A stretch of 64,000 bases of DNA from Amorphoplanes digitatis (lineage in GTDB: Bacteria; Actinomycetota; Actinomycetes; Mycobacteriales; Micromonosporaceae): NCBI RefSeq assembly GCF_014205335.1, contig NZ_JACHNH010000001.1, positions 1,054,001-1,118,000 on the forward strand. Reading direction: 5' to 3'. Both the position numbers and the translations under genes were made by a program. The notes below the pieces were generated by a model. It did not search any database. It saw only the letters and a program-made list of their open reading frames with translations, and was not told where the DNA came from. Shown in pieces: positions 7,697-17,413 of the stretch. Position 1 is the first letter of the stretch; the number at the start of each line of letters is the position of its first letter.

Positions 7697-10347
7697 GGGG
7701 TGTCCTCCTCGTCGTTCGCGGCCTTCGCGGAGCCGCAGAGCAGCGGCGCCAGGGTTTCCCAGCCGGCGCCGCCGGCCATCGCGGTGGCCACCACGCCGCC
7801 GGCCATCGCGGTCGCGACCAGCGGGCCGGCGTCACCCGGCGCGCGCACGCCGCCGGCGGCCGCGGTCAGCCCGAGCACCGGGGTGTGCCGGGTGGCCGGG
7901 TCCTGCTCGATGGCGGCCAGCAGGTTGAAGCCGTCCACCTCCGGCGACTGCATGTCGCAGACGATCAGGTCGAAGTGGCCCTCTCGGCTCAGCGCCAGCC
8001 CGTTGCGGCCGTCGGCGACCGCGACCACGTCGGCCCCGCCCGCGCGCAGGCCCTGCTCGATCGCCTGCCGCACCTCGTCGTCGTGGTCGACGACGAGCAC
8101 CCGGGGCGTCGGCCGGTGCGCGGTCACCTTGGCCAGGGCGCCCAGCAGGGCGGCCTGGTCGACCGGCTTGACGAAGTAGTCGTGCGCGCCCAGCGCCAGC
8201 CCGGCCTGGCGCTCGTCGATGATGGTGGCGAAGAAGACCGGGATGGGCGCGAGCCGCGGGTCCGCCTTGAGCCGCCGGATGACCTCGAAGCCGTCGATGC
8301 CCGGCAGGTGAACGTCCAGCACGATCGCGTCCGGCGGGTGCGCGCCGGCCGCGATGAGCCCGGCCTCGCCGGTGCCGGCGACGTCGACGTGGTAGCCCGC
8401 GCCGACCAGCTGGGTGCTGAGCAGCTCCGCCGACTGCGGGTCGTCCTCGACGAGCAGCACCCGGGCGCCCGCGGCCGGCCCCTCCTCGAAGCTGAGGATC
8501 GCCGCGGCCGGCAGCCGTACGGTGAAGGCGCTGCCCTCGCCGGGCGCCGAATCCAGGATGATCTCGCCGCCGTGCGCGGTGACCAGCCGCTTGGTCAGCG
8601 CCAGCCCGAGGCCGGTGCCGGCGCGATGCCGTTCCGGGTCGCCGACCTGCTGAAACTCCTCGAAGACCCGGCCGTGGTCGGCCTGGGCGATGCCCACACC
8701 GGTGTCGGCCACCGTGATGTCGACGAAGTCGTCGGCCGCCGCGGCCGCCGCGACGAAGATCGACCCGCCCTCCGGGGTGAACTTGATCGCGTTGGAGAGC
8801 AGGTTCTCCACGATCTGCCGGAAGCGCACCCGGTCGGCCAGCACGGTGACCTCGGGCAGCTTCGTGGTGACGGTCAGGCGCTTGGAGGTCAGCAGCGGCG
8901 AGAGCCCGGTCAGCAGGTCGACGACCGCGGTGTCGACCCGCAGCGGCGCGAGCCGCAGGTCGAGCCGGCCCGCCTCGATCTTGGCGAGGTCCAGGATGTC
9001 GTTGATGAGGCCGAGCAGGTGCCGGCCGCTGCTGTGCACGTGCTCGATCCAGTCGGCCGGCACCCGGCGGCGGTCGCCGTCCGGCTCCTCGAGCCGCATG
9101 AGGTCGCTGAAGCCGATGATGGCGTTGAGCGGGGTACGCAACTCGTGGCTCATGTTCGCCAGGAACGAGCTCTTCGCCTGGCTGGCCCGGGTGAGCGCCT
9201 CGACGGAGGCGCTCAGCTCGACGGCCATGCGCCGGTGCGCCGACGTGACGGCCTGCCGCTCGGCGATGATGCCGGCCTGACCGCCCAGCGCGGCCAGCAG
9301 CCGCAGGTCGTCGTCCCGGAACAGGCTGCGGTGCCGGTTGAAGAGCAGCACCGCGCCCTCGGCGTCCGGCGGCACCGGCATGCTCAGGACGGTCACGAAG
9401 TCGTCGCCGAGGTCGTCGCCGTAGTGGGTGACAAGCGCCGTACCGCCATCGCGCAGCCGCGCCGGCTGCCCTTCGCGGACGAGCGCCGTGATGTCCTCGT
9501 AGGCGAGTTCGTAGGGTGCGGCGGTCGGCGGGCCGGAGTACGCGGCGGGCGCGAGCAGGCCGTCGGCGCACGGCATGAGCACCGTGACCGCGTCGGCGCC
9601 GGTCTGCACCCGCATGATCTCGGCGTAGGTCTGCCACACCTGCTCGGGCGACTCCACCGGCGTGCGCAGCAGGCGCTCGGTCACCGACTGGGCGGCCGAG
9701 GCGGAGAAGGCCCGGCGCAGCCAGCGCGGCGGCAGGAACGCGATCAGGTAGCCGGCGGCGCTGACCAGCGCCAGCACCCGGCTCGCGGTCCGGAACCCGG
9801 AGTCTGCGCCGTGCAGCGAGCCGATGCCGAGCAGCACGATCATCGCGCCGATGGCGAGGGTGGCGAAGGCGGCGGTCATCAGCCGGGCCCGGTTCGCGCC
9901 GGAGCGGGTCCGCGCCTTGCCGAGGAGCAGCCAGGCGGCGACGATCTCGGCGGCGACGAAGCCGACCACGGCGAGGACCCAGGCCTCGGGCGGGCGTGGC
10001 CGGTCGGAGAACGCGAGCGGCGCGGCGGTGACGACGAAGGTGGCCAGCACGGCCAGGTTCAGCCACCGGGGCACCGTACGCAGGCGGGCGGCCAGCCGGA
10101 CCGTGAGGTAGGGCTGGATCAGCAGTGCCAGCAGGGCGAACGCGCCGAGCCAGTACGGCAGCATCCCGCCGACGATCCGCCGGATCACGTCGGTGACGAA
10201 CAGCACCGCGAAGGGCGCGAAGACCAGGGTGACGTCGCGTTGCAGCGGGTCCCGGCGGCGGAGGTAGCCACTCAGGGCGCGCACGAACAGCACGGCGAAC
10301 ATGAACTCGGCCGCGAGCAGGACTAGGGGACTCCAGTCGATGCTCAT
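7693..10347 (-). CDS. Hybrid sensor histidine kinase with two receiver domains
   Basis: Membrane-bound signalling kinase of 884 aa. Residues 1-210 form about seven membrane helices, 220-370 look like a GAF-type sensor, and HisKA carries phospho-acceptor H401 (MSHELRTPLN). The ATPase domain has N519 and the GTGLGLAL box (577-584). Receiver 1 (629-740, D678) is complete. Receiver 2 (748-870, D798) has the aspartate but its end is unusual: the KP lysine is missing and VATAMAGG is duplicated. The ligand is unknown. The gene pair interrupts a block that is otherwise house-keeping, so it is probably a lineage-specific insertion. Confidence 0.9.
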   Translation of the reverse strand: MSIDWSPLVLLAAEFMFAVLFVRALSGYLRRRDPLQRDVTLVFAPFAVLFVTDVIRRIVGGMLPYWLGAFALLALLIQPYLTVRLAARLRTVPRWLNLAVLATFVVTAAPLAFSDRPRPPEAWVLAVVGFVAAEIVAAWLLLGKARTRSGANRARLMTAAFATLAIGAMIVLLGIGSLHGADSGFRTASRVLALVSAAGYLIAFLPPRWLRRAFSASAAQSVTERLLRTPVESPEQVWQTYAEIMRVQTGADAVTVLMPCADGLLAPAAYSGPPTAAPYELAYEDITALVREGQPARLRDGGTALVTHYGDDLGDDFVTVLSMPVPPDAEGAVLLFNRHRSLFRDDDLRLLAALGGQAGIIAERQAVTSAHRRMAVELSASVEALTRASQAKSSFLANMSHELRTPLNAIIGFSDLMRLEEPDGDRRRVPADWIEHVHSSGRHLLGLINDILDLAKIEAGRLDLRLAPLRVDTAVVDLLTGLSPLLTSKRLTVTTKLPEVTVLADRVRFRQIVENLLSNAIKFTPEGGSIFVAAAAAADDFVDITVADTGVGIAQADHGRVFEEFQQVGDPERHRAGTGLGLALTKRLVTAHGGEIILDSAPGEGSAFTVRLPAAAILSFEEGPAAGARVLLVEDDPQSAELLSTQLVGAGYHVDVAGTGEAGLIAAGAHPPDAIVLDVHLPGIDGFEVIRRLKADPRLAPIPVFFATIIDERQAGLALGAHDYFVKPVDQAALLGALAKVTAHRPTPRVLVVDHDDEVRQAIEQGLRAGGADVVAVADGRNGLALSREGHFDLIVCDMQSPEVDGFNLLAAIEQDPATRHTPVLGLTAAAGGVRAPGDAGPLVATAMAGGVVATAMAGGAGWETLAPLLCGSAKAANDEEDTP

Positions 10348-10429
10348 ATCGGCATCAACTGTAGCGTTTCAGGCACCTTGAGTGACCGATACGCTTACCC
10401 GCGAGATCTGGGCCAGGGGAGGCGGCGGA

Positions 10430-11374
10430 ATGCAGCGGTGGCGGGGGTACGAGGCGGTGCCGGGCGGATTCGGCCGATCGGTGGTGACGATCGGCGTCTT
10501 CGACGGCGTGCACCGCGGCCACCAGGCGATCATCGGGCACGCCGTGAAGCGGGCCCGCGACCTCGGCCTGCACTCGGTCGTCGTGACCTTCGACCCGCAC
10601 CCGGCCGAGGTCGTGCGGCCCGGCTCGCACCCGGCCGTGCTGACCGAGCCGGTGCGCAAGGCCGAGCTGATCGAGCAGCTCGGCGTCGACGCGCTCTGCG
10701 TCGTCCCGTTCACCCCGGCGTTCTCGCAGCTCAGCGCCGAGGCCTTCGTGCACGACGTGCTGGTCGAGGCGCTGCACGCGGCCGTCGTGGTCGAGGGCGA
10801 CAACTTCCGCTTCGGCCACCGGGCGGCCGGCGACCTGGCCATGCTCACCAGCCTCGGGCGCACCTTCGGCTTCACGGTCGAGCAGGCGCCCCTGGTGGCG
10901 CAGGACGGGCTGGTCTTCTCCTCCACGTACATCCGCAGCTGTGTCGACGCCGGGGACGTCGCGGCCGCGGCCGCCGCGCTCGGCCGGCCGCACCGCCTGG
11001 GTGGCGTCATCGTGCGGGGCGACCAGCGCGGCCGCGAGATCGGCTTCCCGACGGCCAACCTCATGTGCCACCGGTACGCGGCGATACCGGCCGACGGCGT
11101 CTACGCGGCGCGGCTGATCCGCGGCGGCCGGCACGGCGGCCCGCTGCCGGCCTCGGTCTCGGTCGGCACGAACCCGACGTTCTCCGGCCGCGAGCGCCGG
11201 GTCGAGGCATACGTCCTCGACTTCGCCGGCGACCTGTACGGCGAGCGCGTCAGCCTCGACTTCATCGCCCACCTGCGGGAACAGCGGGTCTACCCGGGCA
11301 TCGAGCCGCTGGTCGCGCAGATCCGCGAGGACGTCGAGCAGACGCGGAGCGTGCTCGCCCGACCCGGGATCTAA
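10430..11374 (+). CDS. ribF: Bifunctional riboflavin kinase / FAD synthetase
   Basis: RibF phosphorylates riboflavin to FMN and adenylylates FMN to FAD. The N-terminal nucleotidyltransferase has [11 protein letters not shown] (H28 and H31 are the HxGH histidines) and SSTYIRSCV. The C-terminal flavokinase domain has GFPTANL and a conserved [11 protein letters not shown] segment. I chose ATG 10430 because AGGGGAGG (10415-10422) is 7 bases upstream; a GTG at 10382 is in frame but less likely. The length is 314 aa. ribF followed by rpsO and pnp is the standard actinobacterial order. Confidence 0.95.
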   Translation: MQRWRGYEAVPGGFGRSVVTIGVFDGVHRGHQAIIGHAVKRARDLGLHSVVVTFDPHPAEVVRPGSHPAVLTEPVRKAELIEQLGVDALCVVPFTPAFSQLSAEAFVHDVLVEALHAAVVVEGDNFRFGHRAAGDLAMLTSLGRTFGFTVEQAPLVAQDGLVFSSTYIRSCVDAGDVAAAAAALGRPHRLGGVIVRGDQRGREIGFPTANLMCHRYAAIPADGVYAARLIRGGRHGGPLPASVSVGTNPTFSGRERRVEAYVLDFAGDLYGERVSLDFIAHLREQRVYPGIEPLVAQIREDVEQTRSVLARPGI

Positions 11375-11507
11375 GCTGCTGATAAGCTTGCCGGGACGTC
11401 GGCTCATCCGACGACCGGACTCGCCTGCCTGCCCGACGCCGCGGGCCGCGAGCTTGGCCCCCGTCGCGGGGCACCGAATTCACCGGCAACACAGAATCAC
11501 GGAGAAC

Positions 11508-11777
11508 ATGGCGCTCGATCAAGAGACCAAGACCAAGATCATGACCGAGTACGCGACCGTCGAGGGCGACACCGGTTCGCCCGAGGTGCAGGTCGCGATG
11601 CTCACCAAGCGGATCGCCGACCTCACCGAGCACCTCAAGGCGCACAAGCACGACCACCACAGCCGTCGTGGTCTGCTGCTGCTGGTCGGCCGTCGCCGCC
11701 GCCTGCTCAACTACGTCCAGAAGAAGGACATCGCGCGCTACCGGACGCTGATCGAGCGTCTCGGCCTGCGCCGCTGA
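11508..11777 (+). CDS. rpsO: 30S ribosomal protein S15
   Basis: S15 is an 89-aa primary 16S rRNA-binding protein of the central 30S domain. The family pattern is complete: [29 protein letters not shown], and the basic [10 protein letters not shown] segment. The ATG has GGAGAAC just upstream. The 130-bp leader after ribF could hold the S15 autoregulatory site, but I cannot fold it confidently. Confidence 0.97.
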   Translation: MALDQETKTKIMTEYATVEGDTGSPEVQVAMLTKRIADLTEHLKAHKHDHHSRRGLLLLVGRRRRLLNYVQKKDIARYRTLIERLGLRR

Positions 11778-11783
11778 TTCGAC

Positions 11784-11818
11784 GGGGGAGTGGCCGCCTG
11801 GCCGCTCCCCCGAGCTTT
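11784..11818 (+). terminator. Terminator after rpsO
   Basis: Arms GGGGAGTGGCC and GGCCGCTCCCC pair through 11 positions with one G-U, followed by GAGCTTT. It separates rpsO from pnp, so pnp likely also has its own promoter in the 168-bp gap. Confidence 0.7.
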
Positions 11819-11985
11819 ACCCACGGACCCGCGCGGCACCAGGCCACGGCCCCGGTCCTCGGTAGTGGTTCCCGAGCACGCCCGATTTTCCTACAGGCTC
11901 TGCTCGGGCACTTCGATCGAAGACCGGCCAGCCCGTTCCGCGCTGTGTGAACCGCCGGGTCCTCGACGAAGGAGTACCGCACCAC

Positions 11986-14301
11986 ATGACAGAGCAGAAT
12001 GCTCTCGGCACCGAATCTCGCACCGCCGTCATCGACAACGGTGTGTTCGGCACGCGAGAGGTAACCTTCTCCACCGGCAAGCTGGCCCGCCAGGCCGCCG
12101 GCTCGGTCATCGTCCAGCTGGGCGAGACCACCGTTCTCTCCGCCACCACGGCCGGCAAGACGCCGAAGGACCACTTCGACTTCTTCCCGCTGACGGTCGA
12201 CGTCGAGGAGCGGATGTACGCCGTCGGCCGCATCCCCGGCTCGTTCTTCCGCCGCGAGGGCCGCCCCAGCGAGGACGCGATCCTCACCTGCCGCCTGATC
12301 GACCGGCCGCTGCGCCCGTCGTTCACCAAGGGCCTGCGCAACGAGGTCCAGGTCGTCGAGACCATCCTCGCGCTCGACCCGCAGCACCCCTACGATGTCG
12401 TCGCCATGAACGGCGCCTCGATGTCGACCAAGCTCTCGGGCCTGCCGTTCAGCGGCCCGGTCGGCTCGACCCGCGTCGCGCACGTCGAGGGCCAGTGGGT
12501 CAACTTCCCCACCCTCGACGAGTTGGCCCGCGCCACCTTCGACATGATCGTCGCCGGTCGCACGCTGGCCGACGGTGAGGTCGCGATCATGATGGTCGAG
12601 GCCGAGGCCACCCCGCACGCGCTGACTCTGATCGCGTCCGGTGCGCCGAAGCCGACCGAGGAGGTCGTCGCCAGCGGCCTCGAGGCCGCCAAGCCGGCCA
12701 TCCGCGAGCTCTGCCGCGCGCAGAGCGAGCTGGCCGAGGTCGCCGCGAAGCCCGTGCAGGAGTTCCCGGTCTTCCTGGACTACCAGGACGACGTCTACTC
12801 CGCCGTCTCCGAGGCCGCCAAGGGCGAGCTCGTCGAGGCGCTGAAGATCGTCCAGAAGGCGGACCGCGAGGAGGCCCTGGACCGCATCAAGGCCAAGGTC
12901 GTCGAGGCCGTCGGCCCGCAGTTCGAGGGCCGCGAGAAGGAGATCAGCGCCGCGTTCCGCTCGGTCACCAAGTCCGAGGTGCGCAACCGCGTGCTCCGCG
13001 ACCAGGTCCGCATGGACGGCCGCGGGCCGCGCGACATCCGGCCGCTGAGCGCCGAGGTCGGCGTCCTGCCCCGGGTGCACGGCTCGGCCCTGTTCGAGCG
13101 CGGCGAGACCCAGATCCTGGGCGTCACCACGCTGAACATGCTGCGCCTCGAGCAGTCGCTGGACACCCTCGCTCCCGAGAAGTCCAAGCGCTACATGCAC
13201 AACTACAACTTCCCGCCCTACTCGACCGGTGAGACCGGCCGGGTCGGTTCGCCGAAGCGCCGCGAGATCGGCCACGGCGCGCTCGCCGAGCGCGCCCTCG
13301 TGCCGGTGCTGCCGACGCGCGAGGAGTTCCCGTACGCGATCCGCCAGGTCTCCGAGGCGCTGAGCTCGAACGGCTCGACCTCGATGGGCTCGGTCTGCGC
13401 CTCGACGCTGGCCCTGCTCAGCGCGGGTGTTCCGCTGAAGGCGCGGGTCGCCGGCATCGCGATGGGCCTCATCTCCGACGAGGTCGACGGCAAGACCCAG
13501 TACGTGACGCTCACCGACATCCTCGGCGCCGAGGACGCGTTCGGCGACATGGACTTCAAGGTCGCCGGCACGCCGGAGTTCGTCACCGCGCTTCAGCTCG
13601 ACACCAAGCTCGACGGCATCCCGTCGGACGTGCTGGCCGCCGCGTTGCAGCAGGCGCACGACGCCCGGACGACGATCCTCGGCGTCATGGACGAGGCCAT
13701 CAACAGCCCGGCCGAGATGTCCGAGTACGCGCCGCGGGTCACCAGCGTGAAGATCCCGGTCGACAAGATCGGCATGGTCATCGGCCCCAAGGGCCAGACG
13801 ATCAACGCGATCCAGGACGAGACCGGCGCCGACATCTCGATCGAGGACGACGGCACGATCTACGTCGGCGCGACCAACGGCCCGGCGGCCGAGGCCGCGG
13901 TGGAGCGGATCAACGCCATCGCCAACCCGACGATGCCGAAGGCCGGCGACAAGTTCCTCGGCACGGTGGTGAAGACGGCCGCGTTCGGCGCGTTCATCTC
14001 GCTGCTGCCGGGCCGCGACGGCCTGCTGCACATCTCCAAGGTCGGCGACGGCAAGCGCGTCGACAAGGTCGAGGACTACCTCAACGTCGGCGACAAGGTC
14101 GAGGTCTCGATCGCGGACATCGACAACCGCGGCAAGATCTACCTGGACAAGGTCCGCCCCGAGGGCGAGGAGGCCCCGGCCGCCTCGGCCGACGCCGCGG
14201 ACAACGGCGGCCGCCCGCCGCGCGAGGACCGCGGTCCTCGTGGCGAGGGTGGCGGCGAGCCCCGCCGGCGCCGGCAGCGTCCCAGCGGCGACCGCAGCTG
14301 A
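11986..14301 (+). CDS. pnp: Polyribonucleotide nucleotidyltransferase (PNPase)
   Basis: PNPase is the phosphorolytic 3'-5' exoribonuclease; in actinomycetes it can also add 3' tails. The 771-aa product has two RNase PH domains joined by an alpha-helical domain, a KH domain at about 584-645 ([20 protein letters not shown]) and an S1 domain at about 651-720 ([13 protein letters not shown]). A Gly-Arg-rich tail follows, as usual in actinobacteria. ATG 11986 follows GAAGGAG by 11 bases. The M16 peptidase gene starts 7 bases after the stop, which suggests an operon. Confidence 0.97.
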   Translation: MTEQNALGTESRTAVIDNGVFGTREVTFSTGKLARQAAGSVIVQLGETTVLSATTAGKTPKDHFDFFPLTVDVEERMYAVGRIPGSFFRREGRPSEDAILTCRLIDRPLRPSFTKGLRNEVQVVETILALDPQHPYDVVAMNGASMSTKLSGLPFSGPVGSTRVAHVEGQWVNFPTLDELARATFDMIVAGRTLADGEVAIMMVEAEATPHALTLIASGAPKPTEEVVASGLEAAKPAIRELCRAQSELAEVAAKPVQEFPVFLDYQDDVYSAVSEAAKGELVEALKIVQKADREEALDRIKAKVVEAVGPQFEGREKEISAAFRSVTKSEVRNRVLRDQVRMDGRGPRDIRPLSAEVGVLPRVHGSALFERGETQILGVTTLNMLRLEQSLDTLAPEKSKRYMHNYNFPPYSTGETGRVGSPKRREIGHGALAERALVPVLPTREEFPYAIRQVSEALSSNGSTSMGSVCASTLALLSAGVPLKARVAGIAMGLISDEVDGKTQYVTLTDILGAEDAFGDMDFKVAGTPEFVTALQLDTKLDGIPSDVLAAALQQAHDARTTILGVMDEAINSPAEMSEYAPRVTSVKIPVDKIGMVIGPKGQTINAIQDETGADISIEDDGTIYVGATNGPAAEAAVERINAIANPTMPKAGDKFLGTVVKTAAFGAFISLLPGRDGLLHISKVGDGKRVDKVEDYLNVGDKVEVSIADIDNRGKIYLDKVRPEGEEAPAASADAADNGGRPPREDRGPRGEGGGEPRRRRQRPSGDRS

Positions 14302-14308
14302 TTAACGA

Positions 14309-15646
14309 ATGACAGCGAGTTCCCGCGGGCCGGCCGAGAGGCCGGCCCGCGTTGTCACCCGGACCCTGCAGGGCGGCGTACGCCGCACCGTCCTCCCCAG
14401 CGGCCTGCGCATCCTCACCGAGTCGATCCCGACGACCCGCAGCGCCGCGCTCGGCGTGTGGGTGGGTGTCGGCTCCCGCGACGAGACCCCGGCGATGTCG
14501 GGCGCCTCGCACTTCCTCGAGCACCTGCTCTTCAAGGGCACCGAGAAGCGCACGGCCCTGCAGATCTCCGCGGAGATCGAGGCCGTCGGCGGCGAGACCA
14601 ACGCCTTCACCACGAAGGAGTACACCTGCTTCTACGCGCGGGTGCTCGACGTCGACCTGCCGCTCGCCGTCGACGTGCTCTGTGACGCCGTCTCGTCCTC
14701 GATCCTCGATCCGGAGGACGTCGAGACCGAGCGCGGGGTGATCCTCGAAGAGATCGCGATGCACGACGACGAGCCCGGCGACGAGGTGCACGACGTCTTC
14801 ACCGAGGCCGTCTTCGGCGCGGAGACCCCGCTGGGCCGGCTGATCTCGGGCACGGCGGAGACCATCTCCCCGATGACCCGCACCCAGATCAACCGCTTCT
14901 ACCGCACCCGCTACAAGGCGCCGCAGATCGTCATCACCGCCGCGGGCAACCTTGACCACGCCCGCGTCGTCCGGCTGATCCGGGCGGGGCTGGCCGGCAG
15001 CCCGTTCGCGCAGGAGCCGGGCTCGCCCGCGCCGAAGCGGGGCGCATCGCCCGCGCCCCGGCCGCGGAAGCCGGTAACGGTGGTGCGGCACCGCGACACC
15101 GAGCAGGCGCACATCGTGCTCGGCTGCGCGGGCATCAACCGGGGCGACGAGCGGCGCTTCGCGCTCGGCGTGCTCAACAACGTGCTCGGCGGCGGCATGT
15201 CGAGCCGGCTCTTCCAGGAGATCCGGGAGAAGCGCGGCCTGGCGTACTCGGTCTACTCGTACGGCAGCCAGTACGCCGACGCCGGCCTCTTCGCGGTCTA
15301 CGCGGGCTGCGCGCCCGGCAAGGCCGAGGAGGTGCTGGCCCTGATCCGCGCCGAGCTGGCGGTGGTCGCGGCCGAGGGCATCACGGCCGACGAACTGGCC
15401 CGCGGCCAGGGCATGGTCAAGGGCTCGTACGTGCTGGGCCTGGAGGACACCGGCTCGCGGATGAGCCGGCTGGCCAAGTCCGAGCTGCTGCACGGCGACC
15501 TGATGGGCGTCGACGAGCTGCTGGCGCGGGTCGACGCGGTCACCCTCGAAGAGGTGAACCTGCTCGCGGCGGACCTGCTGTCGAGGCCGATGTCCCTCGC
15601 CGTCGTCGGGCCGTTCGACGAGACCGCCTTCGCCAACCCTCGCTAA
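14309..15646 (+). CDS. M16 family zinc peptidase (PepR-like)
   Basis: Insulinase-type metallopeptidase of 445 aa. The inverted zinc motif HFLEH (H68, E71, H72) and the distal ligand E148 in the region ERGVILEEIAMHDDE are present. The second M16 half contains the RGLAYSVYS segment. The pnp-M16 pairing matches gpsI-pepR of M. tuberculosis. The substrate is unknown. No signal peptide is visible, so it is probably cytoplasmic. Confidence 0.92.
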   Translation: MTASSRGPAERPARVVTRTLQGGVRRTVLPSGLRILTESIPTTRSAALGVWVGVGSRDETPAMSGASHFLEHLLFKGTEKRTALQISAEIEAVGGETNAFTTKEYTCFYARVLDVDLPLAVDVLCDAVSSSILDPEDVETERGVILEEIAMHDDEPGDEVHDVFTEAVFGAETPLGRLISGTAETISPMTRTQINRFYRTRYKAPQIVITAAGNLDHARVVRLIRAGLAGSPFAQEPGSPAPKRGASPAPRPRKPVTVVRHRDTEQAHIVLGCAGINRGDERRFALGVLNNVLGGGMSSRLFQEIREKRGLAYSVYSYGSQYADAGLFAVYAGCAPGKAEEVLALIRAELAVVAAEGITADELARGQGMVKGSYVLGLEDTGSRMSRLAKSELLHGDLMGVDELLARVDAVTLEEVNLLAADLLSRPMSLAVVGPFDETAFANPR

Positions 15647-15657
15647 CCTGGGACGCC

Positions 15658-16635
15658 GTGACCATCCTCAGCCCACCGCCCGTTCAGGAAACCGCGACGC
15701 CGACACCGCGCCGGCGCCGGCTCATCGGCATGCTGATCTGGGCGGCGGTGTTCGCGGTCGGCACGTACTTCATCGGCGTGCCGACCAGCGACCCGCTGAT
15801 CGCCTTCGGCTGGCTGTGGCTGGCCACCATCGCCTGGCGCAGCGACCTGCCGTGGCGCCGGCACCTGCTGTTCCTGCGCGACTGGCTGCCGATCTCGCTG
15901 CTGCTCGTCGTCTACAACGTCTCCCGGGGCTACGCCGACGACCTGTTCGACCCGCACGTCACCGAGCTCATCCACGCTGATGAGTGGATGTTCGGCTGGT
16001 TCACCGGCGGCGAGGTGCCGACGGTCTGGCTGCAACAGCACCTGTACCGGCCGGACGCGGTGCAGTGGTGGGAGGTGGTCGTCTCCCTGATCTACGTCTC
16101 GCACTTCCTCGCGGTGCCGACCATCGGCGTGATCCTCTGGCTGCGGTGGCGCGAGCAGTGGGGCCGCTTCATGCGGCGCTGGTTCACTCTCAGCGTGGCC
16201 GGGCTGATCACCTACTTCCTCTACCCGGCCGCCCCGCCGTGGTGGGCCTACAAGTACGGCTTCCTGCCCGAGCACGTCGAGCGCATCTCCACAAACGGGT
16301 GGAACGCGATCGGGCTGCACAGCGCCGGCAACACCCTCAACGCCCTCCAGGTCGAGGCCTCCAACCCGGTCGCGGCCATGCCGTCGCTGCACACCGCGTA
16401 CGCGTTGATGGCGGTGGTCTTCTTCCTGCCGATGGTCGCGAGGCGCTGGTGGCCGCTGATGCTGGCATATCCGCTGGCCATGACGTTCACGCTGGTCTAC
16501 TCCGGCGAGCACTACGTGATCGACGTGCTGGTCGGCTGGGCGTACGTCGGCGGGGTCTTCCTGGTCGTCGGATTCGCCGAGCGCTGGTGGCGGGCGAGGC
16601 ACGCGGTCAGCGCCTCGGGCCCCGAGCCGGTACGT

Positions 16636-16638
<3 letters not shown>
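15658..16638 (+). CDS. PAP2 superfamily membrane enzyme (Aur1/Ipt1-like)
   Basis: Integral membrane protein of 326 aa with about 6 helices. The active-site pieces are PSLHTAY (H245) and SGEHYVIDVLVG (H285, D289), the C2 and C3 motifs of the PAP2 fold. Conserved sequence around residues 190-245 resembles the inositol-phosphotransferase/ceramide-synthase branch more than simple lipid phosphatases. A TAACCT hexamer 14 bases upstream of the GTG suggests a leaderless start. The substrate (lipid phosphate or phosphoinositol transfer) is not determinable here. Confidence 0.85.
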
Positions 16639-17403
<765 letters not shown>

Positions 17404-17413
17404 TCCGCCCCGG

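Noticed and set aside
7885..10326. An 813-aa plus-strand frame over the histidine kinase
   Set aside because: It is the complement of the kinase gene, which has complete HisKA, ATPase and receiver motifs.
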